Position numbers and translations under genes: made by a program. 64,000 nucleotides of DNA from Gorsachius magnificus (lineage: Eukaryota; Chordata; Aves; Pelecaniformes; Ardeidae), in contig CM067082.1 in assembly GCA_034008185.1 (NCBI GenBank), positions 100,001,311 to 100,065,310 on the forward strand, written 5' to 3'. Below the pieces are notes generated by a model that was not told the origin of the DNA, searched no databases, and worked only from the letters and a program-made list of their open reading frames with translations. Of the stretch, positions 24,061-34,872 are shown one piece after another. Within the stretch, counting starts at the first letter, position 1; every line of letters begins with the position of its first letter.

Positions 24061-24329
24061 AAGAGCTTTAAACTACGTTTGAAGGGGGAGAGGTATGAAA
24101 CCAGACTTGTCAGAAATAAGCCTGGAGTTGGCACACCAGTGTGTGAGGGACAGTGTGGTAGCAAGGTTATTTGGTCTGTCATCTCAGGGGAAGAGGTGGC
24201 TAGAAATCCAAGTGGCAGCAAAGAAGCAAAGGTTATGGATAGGTTAGTAACAACTGCAATTAGTCACTTCGGAATTAAGACTTCTCCCCTCAGAAGAAAG
24301 GCAGGATCATTAGCACAAGTGAACTGCAT

Positions 24330-27010
24330 GTATACCAATGCTTGCAGCATGGACAACAGGAGGGACTAGACGCAATTATGTAGTAGGAAAACTATGATAC
24401 AGTTGCCATCACAAAAACATGGTGGGACAGCTCACATAACTAGAGTGCTGCCATAGAGGGCTATAAACTCTTCAGAAGGGATAGGCAAGGAAGGAGAGGA
24501 AATGGGGTAGCCCTGTATGTTAGAGTGTTTTGATTGCCTTGAACTTAATGATGGTGATGATAGGGTTGAGTGTTTATGGGTAAGAATCAGGGGAAAGGCC
24601 AATAAAGCAGATGTCATGGTGGGAGTCTGTTATAGATCATCCAACAAGGAAGAAGAGACAGATGAAATATTCTACAAGCAACTGGGAGAAGTCTCATGAT
24701 CACTAGCCCTTGCTCTTGTGGGGACTTCAACTTACCAGATGCCTGCTGGAAGTACAACACCACAGAAAGGAAACAGTCTAGGAGTTTTCTGGAGTGTGTG
24801 GAAGACAACTTCCTGACACAACAACTGGTGGGCGAACCAACAAGGAAAGACACCTTGCTGGACCTGTTGTTTGCAAACAGAGAAGGCCTTGTGGGTGATG
24901 TGATGGTTGGAGGATGCCTGGGGCTTAGCGATCATGAAATGATAGAATTCTTGATTCTTGGAGAAGTGAGAAGGGGAGTCAGAAAAACTGTCACCTTGGA
25001 GTTCCAGCAGGCAGACTTTGAACTGTTCAGAAGGTTGGTTGACAAAGTCCCTTGGGAGGCAGTCCTGAAGGGCAAAGGAACCCAAGAAGGCTGGTCACTC
25101 TTCAAGAAGGAAATCCTGGAAGCACAAGAGCAGGCCATCCCCATGTGCCAAAAGATGAGCTGTCAGGGAAGAAAACCAGCCTGGCTGAACAGAGAGCTTT
25201 GGCTGAATCTCATAAAAAAGAGGAAAGTCTAACAGCTTTGGAAGAAGGGGCAGGCATCTCAGGAGGACTACAGGGATAATGTGAGATCATGCAGGGAGAA
25301 AATTAGAAGGGCTAAAGCCCAACTAGAACTTAAATTGGCCATCTCTTTGAAAGGTAATAAAATGTTTCTATACATATATTAACAACAAAAGGAAAGCCAA
25401 AGACAATCTTCATCCTTTCCTGGATGCAGGGGGAACCATAGTGACAAAGGATGAGGCTGAGGTACTTAATGCCTTCTTTGCCTCAGTCTTTACTAGTAAG
25501 GTCAGCTGTTCTCTGGGAAGGCAGGGGCAAGGAGCAGAACAAAACTCCCATGACCCAAGAGGAAATGGTTAGTGACATGCTTGACCAATTAGACATACAG
25601 CAGTCCATTGGGCCAGATAGGGTCCACTCAAGGGTACTGAAGGAACTGGTGGAGGTGGTCACCAAACCCTCTTCCATCATCTATCAGCAGTCATGGATGA
25701 CTGGGGAAGTTCCACTTGACTGGAGGTTAGCAAATGTGATGTCCATTTACAAGAAGGGCCAGAGGGAGGATCCAGGGTACTATAGGCCTGTCAGTCTGAC
25801 CTCGGTTCCGAGGAACGTCATGGAGCAGACCATCCTGACTGCCATCACACAGCATGTCCAGAACAACCAGAAGATCAGGCCCAGTCAACATGGGTTTATG
25901 AAAGGCAGAACCTGCTTGACTAACCTGATGTCCTTCTATGACAAGGTGACTGCCTTAGTGGATGAGGGAAAGGCTGTGGATGTAGTGTGTCTGGACTTTA
26001 GTAAAGCCTTTGACACCATTTCCCACAGCACTCTGCTTGAGAAACTGGCTGCCCATAGCCTGGATAGCCATACTCTTTGCTAGGTAAAGACTTGGCTGTA
26101 TGGCTAGGCCCAAAGTGTGGTGGAGAATGGAGTACAATACAGTTGGTGGCCGGTCACAAGTGGTGTTCCCCAGGGCTCAGTGTTGGGGCCGGTTCTGTTT
26201 AACATCTTTATCAACAACCTTAACGAGGGGATTGATTATACATGCTAAGCTGGGTGGAAGTGTTGATCTGCTTGAGGGTATGAAGGCTCTACAGAGGGAC
26301 CTGGACAGACTGGATGTAGCATATTCAACAAGGCCAAGTGCCGGGTCCTGCACTTGGGTCACAACAACCCCGTGCAATGCCACAGGCTTGGGGATGAGTG
26401 GCTGGAAATCTGCTTGGCAGAGAGGGATCTGGGGGTGCTGGTCAAGAGCCAACTGAATATGAGACAGCAGTGTGCCCAGGTGGCCAAGACGGTCAACGGC
26501 ACCCTGGCTTGTGTCAGAAATAGTGTGACCAGCAGGACCAGGGAAGTGATTGTCTCCCTGTACTTGGAACTGGTGAGGCCACACCTCGAATACTGTGTTC
26601 AGTTTTGCACCCCTCACTACAAGAAGGACATTGGGGCACTGGACTGTGTCCAGAGAAGGGCAACAAAGCTGGTGATGGCTCTGGAGCAGAAGTCTGATGA
26701 GGAGCAGCTGAGGGAACTGGGGTTGTTTAGCCTGGAAAAAAGGAGGCTGAGGGGAGACATTATCACTCTCTACCGCTACCTGAAAGGAGGTTGTAGTGAG
26801 GCGGTCTCTTCTCCCAAGTAACAATCAGTAGGATGAGAGGAAATAGCTTCAAATTGCACCAGGGGAGGTTTAGATTGGATATTAGGAAAAATTTCTTCAC
26901 CAAAAGGGTTGTTAAGCATTGGAATGGGCTGCCCAGGGAAGTTGTTGATTCCCCACCCCTGAAGGTATTTAAAAGATGGGTAGATGAGGTGCTTAGAGAC
27001 ATGGTTTAGT
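24330..27010 (+). pseudogene. CR1 ORF2 (endonuclease-reverse transcriptase), decayed
   Basis: Longest intact pieces are the endonuclease half in 24696-25232 (GDFNLPDACWK at its start, LSDHEMIEFLIL near residue 75), the N-terminal RT in 25451-26083 (TGEVPLDWRLANVMSIYKKG, LDFSKAFDTISH) and the RT C-terminus in 26354-26821. Breaks: a stop just after NCMYTNACSMDNRRD, a frameshift between the endonuclease and RT pieces, a stop at 26081-26083, and loss of FADD plus a second small deletion near 26318. The activity would be target-primed reverse transcription of CR1 RNA; the missing catalytic Asp pair rules this out here. Confidence 0.88.
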
Positions 27011-27083
27011 AGTGGACAGGTATGGTTGGACTCAATGATCTTAAAGGTCCTTTCCAATCAAACGATTCTATGATTCTATGGTT

Positions 27084-27324
27084 GTCAGCCAGATGTATTC
27101 AGATTCACTACAAGCCTTTGAACCCTGCCATTCAGCCAGTTTTCCCCCCAGCACAACATCTACCTCCTCATCTCACAGTTGGACAATTTATCCAGAAGGA
27201 TGCTGTGAGGGACAGAAGCAAAATTCTTACTAAAATCCAGAAGAATCTACATCCACCACCTTCCCTTCACCCACTAAGAAGGTGATCTTAAAATAAAAGG
27301 ATATCAAATTAGACAGGACTTTTC
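27084..27324 (-). mobile_element. Host CR1 LINE, middle segment (segment B)
   Basis: This resumes the host CR1 exactly where segment A stops. On the plus strand, AGCCAGATG, TTCACTAC, CCATTCAGCCAGTTTT, CTCATCTCACAGTTGGACA, CAGAAGGATGCTGTGAGGGA and CCTTCACCCACTAAGAAGGTGATC follow the order of the reverse-complemented CR1 RT region. Aligned by eye to the inverted copy at about 31330-31517 it is only about 80% identical, in contrast with ~99.5% for segment A. It is cut at 27320-27324 (TTTTC) by the second nested CR1. Confidence 0.8.
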
Positions 27325-28661
27325 ATAGAATCATAGAATAGTTTGGGTTGGAAAGGATCTTTAAAGGTCATCTAGTTCAACCTCCCCTGAAATCAGCAGG
27401 GATATCTTCAAGTAGATGATGTTGCACAAAACCCTGTCCAACCTGACCTTGAACATGTCCAGGGATGGGGCATCTACCACCTCTCTGGCTAACCTGTTCC
27501 AGTTTTTCACCACCCTCATCGTAAAAAATTTCTTCCTTATATCTAGTCTAAATCTACCCTCTTTTAGTTTAAAACCATTATCCCTTTTCCTATCACTACA
27601 GGTCCTACAAAACAGTCCATCTCCACCTTTCTTGTAATCCCCGGTTAAGTTTTGAAAGGCTGCAATAAGGTCTCCCAGGAACCCTCTCTTCTCCAGGCTG
27701 AACAACCCGCACTCTTTCAGCCTTTCCTCACAGGAGAGGTGTTTCAGACCTATGATCATTTTTGTGGCTGTCCTCTGGACCCACTTCCACAGGTCCATGC
27801 GTTTCTTTTACTGAGGACTCCAGAGCTGGATGAGGTACTCCAGGTGGAGTCTCACCAGAGTGGAGGAGACTCACCTGTCTGGACCTGGCGGCCACATTTC
27901 TTTTTATGAAGCCCAGGATACAGTTGGCTTTCTGGGCTGTGAGCTCACATTGCTAGGTCATATACAGCTTTTCAGCCACCAGTTTCCCCAAGTCCTTCTC
28001 CACAAGGCTGTTCTCAATTGCTTCATCCCCCAGCCTGTATTGATACCAGGGGTTGCCCAAACTCAGGTGCAGGACCTTGCACTTGGCCTTGTTGAACCTC
28101 ATGATGTTCACATGAGTCCACTCCTCCAGCCTGTCCAGGTCCCTCTGGAATGCAGTGTCAACTGCACTACTCAGGTTGGTGTCATCTGAAAATTTGCTGA
28201 GAGCACTTGATCCCACTGTCTATGTTGTTGATGAAGACATTAAACAGTACTTGTCCCAGTACAGACCCCTGAGGGTCTCATTACTGGTCTCCATCTGGAC
28301 ATTGAGCTGTTGACCACTACTCTCTGGATGCAAACATCCAGGTAATTCTGGATGTGACCATGCAGGTAATTCCTTATCCACCAAATAGTCCATCCATCAA
28401 ATCCATATCTCTCAGATTTAGAGAGAAGGATGTTGCAGAAGACTGTGTCAAAGGACTTACAGAAGTCCAGACAGATGGCATTCATGGCTCTTCCTTTTTC
28501 CACTGATGTAGTCACTCCATCATAGAAGACAAATAGGTTGGTGAGGCAAGACTTGCCCTTGGTGAAGCCATGCTGGCTGTCTCAAATCACCTCCCTGTCC
28601 TCCATGTACCTTATCATAGCTTCCAGGAGGATCTGTTCCATGATATTCCCAGGCACAGAGG
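27325..28661 (-). mobile_element. Second nested CR1 LINE (5' truncated)
   Basis: Minus-strand CR1 with its 3' tail at 27325-27340 (reverse complement of repeated ATTCTATG). It runs up to the RT region at about 28660 (reverse complement of the block preceding ACCCATGC in CR1). Minus-strand frames include 27361-27798 (TKMIIGLKHLSCEERLKEC, FFTMRVVKNWNRLAREVV), 27953-28216 ([14 protein letters not shown]) and 28240-28515 ([13 protein letters not shown]). The frames are interrupted, so it is inactive. TTTTC occurs at 27320-27324 and 28662-28666, a likely 5-bp target-site duplication. Joining segments B and C across it restores CR1 collinearity. Confidence 0.88.
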
Positions 28662-28727
28662 TTTTCTGAACCCATGTTGACTTGGCCTGATGATTGCCTT
28701 GTCCAACATGACCTTCATAAATTCTTC
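28662..28727 (-). mobile_element. Host CR1 LINE, 5' segment (segment C)
   Basis: TTTTCTGAACCCATGTTGAC, TTGGCCTGATGATTGCC and TTGTCC continue the reverse-complemented CR1 order from segment B (which ends ...GACAGGACTTTTC). Homology fades after about 28727, which probably marks the 5' truncation of the host element, though the edge is soft. Confidence 0.65.
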
Positions 28728-31309
28728 CAGGTACTGGAAGTTAATGGATGGTCTATGAACCTCTCAAAATCATGCCTTTGAGTCATGAAACTGTTGACGA
28801 ATGGTCTTTCAGTCCTCACAAAATATACCCTGAGAGGTGTCCCAGCTCAGGGGCAGATACTGGGTCACACAGTCCCAGATAGCTCAAAAAGTCTCCCTTT
28901 TGGATTGCTATTTATAGGATCTCTAGGTGATTGGATTTGGTCAGTATTTACCATTCTGGCCACAATTCGTGACACGAATTTGTACCATGCCATTCTAGCA
29001 TACAATTCAAGCAGAAGATAACCCAGGTATGGCCAGAGAATGCCTGACTCCCAAGTCACTGCACTTGTGACCAACAGCACAAAAGAGCTTATTCTGAGAT
29101 CTCACTGGCCCGGGGGCTGTACCACGACAACTTGTGACAAGAAATTATCTTCCACAAACTCTGGGAATTATATATCACTTATTCATAACAGTAGGTTTAA
29201 TTTTAATTCCATCCTTTGTCTAAATTCTTTGTAATGACATATATTATTAATTCCAAAACTTATCAGGTGACACATTATGAGGTGGATCATCTGCTCTCCC
29301 AAATTGTTTTTTTTCAGTCTACACAAATAAAAAAGTCTTTCCTGAACATCTCCTATCTGCACATTCAGCAACAAATATTTAATGTATATTTGAATTCCAC
29401 TCTACTTTCTGATGATCTGCTTTCTACTGAATTTTCCATTCATCAGTTTTTCCCATAGCTCCGTCCAATGGGAATGAAGAAGTATTACATATGAAGGGAC
29501 TTAACAGCGTTTGAACTTTTAAAGGTCTCATTCTATGTGGCCAAACAGAAGTTGACTCTTCACTGTCCTTGGTATGCCTCTGTGCTTTCTTGTTCAAAAT
29601 CCCTATTCCAGGGTGAGGATATAAAGAGAAGACACCTAGGAATATTTGTTTAAAATTTCCCTATAAAATAACTTTTCAAAATCTGCCCAGTTTTACAACC
29701 CTGTCCAGCTGAGAAGCAAACTCTGTGTAGTGAACTGAAGTCTACTAGCAATAGTTTTGTTTTCTCAGTTATCCTCTGAGGGGCTCTTGCCAGTAAACTA
29801 TAGGAGTCTAGTGTTCCTCAAACAAAATGCTGAAAGCTACTGCCCCATGGTCTCCCTAGAAAAAAAATATTCTCTCAGGAGCTTGGGGTCTAAGATTGAG
29901 TACCACTTTAGAGCAGGAATTTGGACCTGTATTTCTTGCTTCTGAGCAGATTTCTCATGAACAGCTACACATTCTCTCTGGTTGAGTGAATATTTATCTA
30001 TATTCTGCAGAATGGAAGAGAAGAAATGGGAGAGGAAATAATGCTTATGAATACTGTATACCCCATGAGATGACTAAAGTATTCTTCTGGAAGATGAGAC
30101 TTCCACTAAAATTCTCTTTCTGAATCAGTGAGAGAGTTGTCATGAACTTGGGAATGAGTTCGGGTTTGGCTATTAAACTGCGAAATCAATTACTGACACA
30201 GCTTCAGTTCTAATCTTGAATGCATTCCCTAGTTAACAATTATTACCTTCTGAATGCCCTTCAAGCAATATCTGCTGGTGAAATGTTTCCCTTTTAACGA
30301 TCAATCTCATCTTGCTCTTATTCTGAGCAGGTAGTTCTCTGGTCCTTTTGTGAGTGGAAGAGAAGCTGATCCCAAAACAAGGTAAATGCCCTAAATCCGG
30401 GCATAAACACAGTGGGACATGGAGTAGAAGAAGTTACATAGCTGAAGATCTCAACAACCAGTTGATGGGGAGAGTTTAGCATTCTTACTGTGTCTGAAAA
30501 GAGAGTTTCAAAGCAGGGACTAACTAAAAGGTATCTGCTTAGAGCAGAAGACAGACAGCAGCTCCCTACCAGCATGCTTCTCTTGGAGGAGAAAGATTCA
30601 CAGAGGGGCCAAATCAACCCAGCAGCAACCAGTCCTTGCAACAGGTTAATGGAAAAAATAAGCAAGCAAGAAAAGTCCTCAGAGTAAGCAATCATCCAGT
30701 AGCCAAACCTCCATAATGAGACCAAACTCCCCGACTCAAGGAGAGCAATATTGGCTGCCAGTATAATCCGTTTGTTATTTCTAGCTCTGGTAGACCTGTT
30801 GTGATTGACCTGTATGTGTATGAGCAGCCCAGGACACCTGTAATTGTCAAACTTACAGAGGACAGGTAATGTAAATTACTCACAGGTAGTCATAGGCTTT
30901 ACAGGTCAGCATAAAATGCTGATATTTTTTCCAATTTTGAGACATCAGATTTGTCACTATGAATCTGTTCAGCTTTATAATAGGCATTGTGCTAGTAGGT
31001 AGCTGTGAAACGAGCTCTGAATCCTTTGTAGCCATGTGTACCAGCACTAGCAAGTCTGTGTCTGTTCTGTATTGCCATGGCTCATTCATTTTGGCTATGT
31101 CAGTTTTCTGGCATGAGGAACTACATAGATGAACCTTAGATATGCAACTAAAGGTTCAGGTTAATGATTGCTTAAATGTGTCTTTTCCAGGAAAAAGTGC
31201 TAATTGAAATATATTTTTATAGTATTATAAACAACAATAATACATATATTAATATAATAGATAATATATATTTACAATATATACTCTATATATTAAATAA
31301 TTTTACAAT
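28728..31309. other. Unassigned sequence between CR1 copies
   Basis: AT-rich to moderate sequence. The part 28770-29130 is less AT-rich and contains GAGAGGTGTCCCAGCTCAG and CTGGCCCGGGGGCTGTACC; it could be an old repeat, but I could not place it. Open frames of 60-135 codons (for example 30318-30725 minus) have no recognisable domain. 31200-31305 is an AT/TA-rich low-complexity patch next to the 5' end of the following CR1. Confidence 0.45.
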
Positions 31310-32453
31310 TTTGACATTTACAATAAGGTCATCCACCTAGTGCATGAAGGGTAGGTGGTGCATGTAGTTCTTCTGAATTTTGATACTGTCCCTCCCAGCA
31401 TCCTTCAGGACAAGTTGTCCAGCTGTGAGATAAGCAGGTACATGGTGCAAAGGGTGAAGGGGTGGCTGAACAGCAGAGCTCAAAGGGTTGCAGTGAACGG
31501 GGCTACATCTGGCTGGTGACCGGTCACCAGTGGTGGTCCTCAGGGCTCAATTCTAAGGCCAGTTCTGTTTTCAATGCTTTTATCAATGATCTGGATGCAG
31601 GAGTTGAATGCACCCTTGGGAAGTCTGATGATGATACTAAGCTGGAAGGTGCTGCTGACTCCTTTGAGGGACAAGATGCCTTGCAGAGGGATTTGGATAG
31701 ATTGGAACATTGGGCAGTCATCAATGGCATGAAATTGAACAAGACCACATTCCAGGATTCTGCATCTGGGATGAACTAACACAGGACAAAAGTCTAAAAT
31801 GGGAGAGGAGTGGCTGGAGAGCAGCCCGGCCAAAGGGGCCCAGCGGTGCTGGTTGACAGGAGGCGCAAGAACAGTCATCAATGTGCCCTGGCAGCCAAGA
31901 GGGAAAACCACATGCTGCAGTGCATTAAACACACCAAAACCAGCTGGTCAAAAGCGGTGCCTATCCCGCTGTATTTAGTGCTGTTGTGGCCTCACATTAA
32001 GTATTGTGTGCAGTACTGGGGCCCGCCACTACAAAAGGATGTTAAAGTCTGTGAATGCGTCCCGAGAAGCTGGGGAAGGGGCTGGAAGGCCTGTCCTCTG
32101 AGGAAGGGATGAGTAGATGGGGTTTGCCTAGAGAGAGGAAGTCTGAGGGGCGACATCCCTGCTCTCTACAGCTTCCTGAGGAGGGGACATGGAGAGGGAG
32201 ATGCTGAGCTCTTCTCCCTGGTACCCACTGCCAGGGCGCGTGGGAATGGCTCAAAGCTGTGTCTGTCAGGGGAGGTTTGGACCTGACATGAGGAAACCTG
32301 TCTTTCCTGAGAGAGAGGGTGGTCCAACCCTGGAACAGGTTTCTTGGAGAGGTGCTTGATGCCCCAAGCCTGTCATTGTTTCAGAGGCATTTGGGCAATG
32401 CCGTTGATAACCATGCTTGAACTTTTGGTCATCATCGAAGTGGTCAGTCAGTT
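31310..32453 (+). mobile_element. CR1 LINE, inverted partner of the host CR1
   Basis: Plus-strand CR1 truncated at its 5' end near 31310. It covers the RT middle to the 3' UTR: CTCCCAGCATCCTTCAGGAC, a [10 protein letters not shown] block (decayed FADD), [30 protein letters not shown] and the 3' UTR to about 32453 (TTGGATTAGATGATCAT). Segment 31518-32432 matches 23024-22126 in reverse complement with about four substitutions and one ~15-bp indel. The two copies share the same disrupted frames (the 100-codon frame at 31810-32112 has one change against 22430-22732). Sequence 5' of 31518 and 3' of 32432 is clearly more diverged. The tail runs straight into a (CCCTT)n array. Confidence 0.92.
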
Positions 32454-32473
32454 GGATTAGATGATCATTTTAG

Positions 32474-32534
32474 ACCCTTTCCTTTCCCTTCCCTTCCCTT
32501 CCCTTCCCTTCCCTTCCCTTCCCTTCCCTTCCCC
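32474..32534 (+). repeat. (CCCTT)n microsatellite at CR1 3' tail
   Basis: About eleven near-perfect CCCTT units, led by two CCTTT-type units, follow the CR1 3' end. The CR1 3' UTR in this position normally reads GGTCCCTTCCAAC, so the array probably grew from that seed. Confidence 0.9.
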
Positions 32535-34830
32535 AAAAATATTTTAGATTTTTCCAAATAATTAAAGGCAGAATAGCATTTAGACATACTGAAATGCAAC
32601 AAATTGAAATCTTCTTTGAATATCAGACCCAGGTGTGTTGGATCCAAGTCCTCCTTCCAAGGACCAGCCATCTGTCTGAGCTTTATATTGAGCTCAGCTG
32701 CCACTGGTCTAGTCAGGCTCAGCTGAAAATCAGATATTTGTGAATATTGCTATTACTCATCTCGCAGAGAAATGTCTTATCAGTTCAACTGAATCATCAC
32801 CATCTTCCATAAACTTGAAAAAAATTTTATACATTTGAAACTCTCAAAGTCATTTGAAAGAGGCCTGAGGGTTTGAAGACAGAGAGCCTGGATGGTGGAC
32901 AGTGAGGGCCACTCCAAAATCTTTCTTCAGTACAAAAGCAAATGATCAGAGGGGTTTTATTCAGTTGAATGAGAGTCCACCTACTGATGTGCACTTACCT
33001 TGTATATTAATTTGTCTGTTCAGCAGATTTTTCCTTCATTTTTATTACAGTTTCTGACTGACTTTGTGAGTTAACTCTATTCCCTCTCCTAAAAAGTGTG
33101 TCACTTAAAAATTATTAAGTCTATCTATGCTTTTTAAACCATAACGCTTTTGAGGTCTAGGTCCTGCATGAAGAATTGATTTCAGTGTAATCACCAGGAG
33201 TGATTACTTGTTTTCAACTCCTAAACCCATAAGATCTTGGGCCAATCAGTCCTACAGCTGAGGGTGGGATGGAGGGATGTCACTAAGACAGGAAGAACAA
33301 ATGACGTCTACCATCCAGGAAGTGTAAGGGATAATGAAAGATAATACTTCTAGCATGGCTTCATGGCAATCATAATGCTTCTGCCATCATATACCAAAGG
33401 GCATGGCATCTCCTGAACACTGTGTTAGAGTCTCGTGTAAATTGTACACATGGAGAAGCAGGAAAAGGCAACTGCAGATTGCACTATCTGCTATTAAAGT
33501 TTACATAAAAAATAACATGGTCTGTTTTGCACTGCCCTTGTAATAGTTTCACTTTTACTATAAGAATAAAAAGGGAGGTGGGGAGGGATCACTTTCTCCA
33601 CTATTTCTGTCATTTTAATGTCCTTATCCCACAGAGCCATATTTCACTCTTTCTTTCCTCACACTATGTTTTACATTTACGCATAATGTGTCACAAGGTC
33701 TTTATTCGACTTTTTATTCCTCCAACCACGACTTTAAAGTTAAAAGGGCTTTTTCTTTGGCAAGGCTAGGAAAAAAAATACAACTTTAAGGTCGTATGCC
33801 AAATCATTTTAGAAATTAAAGACAAAGGAGAAGCAGCAAAGAGAATGGAAGTGGTTTTTCAACTGACCAAAACCAAGGTAGGTATTTGAATACTGTAGTC
33901 CTTATCCAATATTTATCAGTGTGGTTCCATCAGCTTTAGCAGAGCTAGATCACTTTATGCTAGTCGATTGTATGACCAAAATAATATTAATAGTTCTCTT
34001 AAGTTTTTCTAAAGTTCTTGGAGAGTCATGCCTTGAACAAAGGTGTGGACACTCACCTTCCAGATGTTTCATTTTAAGAGAAGAGGGAAGGAATAATATG
34101 GAATGCAAATAAAGGTTATTGTTCCTATTTATAGATTTCACCACTATTAAATGGTTAACACTGAGCTGCTATATTGTACTATTCTGGTACACTTTATTGA
34201 AACTATCAGTAGTACATAACACTTATTGATAGAATTATTCATGGAAGTAAAAACATAATTTCAAAATTTTAGCAAGAAAAGGATTACCACAGACATAAGA
34301 ATTCTGAGACTAATGCAGACTTCACTGCTTGATACAAGAAGAAACTGCCTTAGGCAGATTCATATAATTTAACTCAACACATCCATTACCTACAAAAGAG
34401 CTTGATCTTGAGATTAGTGATAAAATTTGCAACATTTACACTACTCAGCAACTGAAAGAGCAAATCTGTTATCATGCATTTTACTAACTCCTTTGCTCAA
34501 TAAAAATTAAGTTAATTTATCAAAGTCCCCACCAAAACAAAACCCCAAGAAACTCTACATAGTTATAAAATTATGATTTGACCAAGAATAATTTTAAAAC
34601 TAGTGCAATGAATTTTTTGATCTTTGGAATCTAGCTTACTTCATGTAAAAGCTATCAAATACTGCTATGTAAAGAAAATACAAACTGTAATGTCTAATAC
34701 AGGATCAGAAATAACAGGAACTAATTTTGACATGGTAATACTGAACTCAATACATTAGAGATACTGAGCCTACATATATATTTCTTGCATTTTATTTTGC
34801 AAACAAACAAACAAATATGTAGTTTAGTAG

Positions 34831-34872
34831 TACATGTAGTTTACTACATGTACAAACATGTAGTGTACTACA
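34831..34872. repeat. Double hairpin cluster built on TGTAGT/ACTACA
   Basis: TACATGTAGT-TT-ACTACATGTA at 34831-34852 is a perfect 10-bp inverted repeat with a 2-base spacer. TGTAGT-GT-ACTACA at 34859-34872 is a second one. A related half (TATGTAGTTTAGTAGTA) lies just upstream, so the unit seems to have been duplicated locally. Confidence 0.75.

Larger units (their letters stand above)
23025..27083 (+). mobile_element. Near full-length CR1 LINE nested in host CR1
   Basis: A ~4.06-kb plus-strand CR1 ends in two copies of GATTCTAT(G) at 27064-27080. ORF1 remnants come first: a coiled-coil block ([18 protein letters not shown]) near 23210 and an esterase-like block with GDS at 23600-23608, then VVFSSIIPARGNN and INTWLQTWC near 23850-23930. 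ORF2 begins near 24330 (NCMYTNACSM). It shows the AP-endonuclease motifs GDFN (24721) and SDHEM (24930), and the RT region ([34 protein letters not shown]). The catalytic FADD block is missing through a deletion at about 26228-26250. The C-terminal RT ([12 protein letters not shown]) and terminal CR1 domain follow. Several stops and shifts make it dead. It is younger than the CR1 it interrupts; a GTC is shared at both junctions (23022-23024 and 27084-27086). Confidence 0.92.

Noticed and set aside
31200..31305. AT-rich tract as a replication origin or CRISPR leader
   Set aside because: It is low-complexity TA/AT sequence in a vertebrate genome; no spacer-repeat array exists anywhere in the window.
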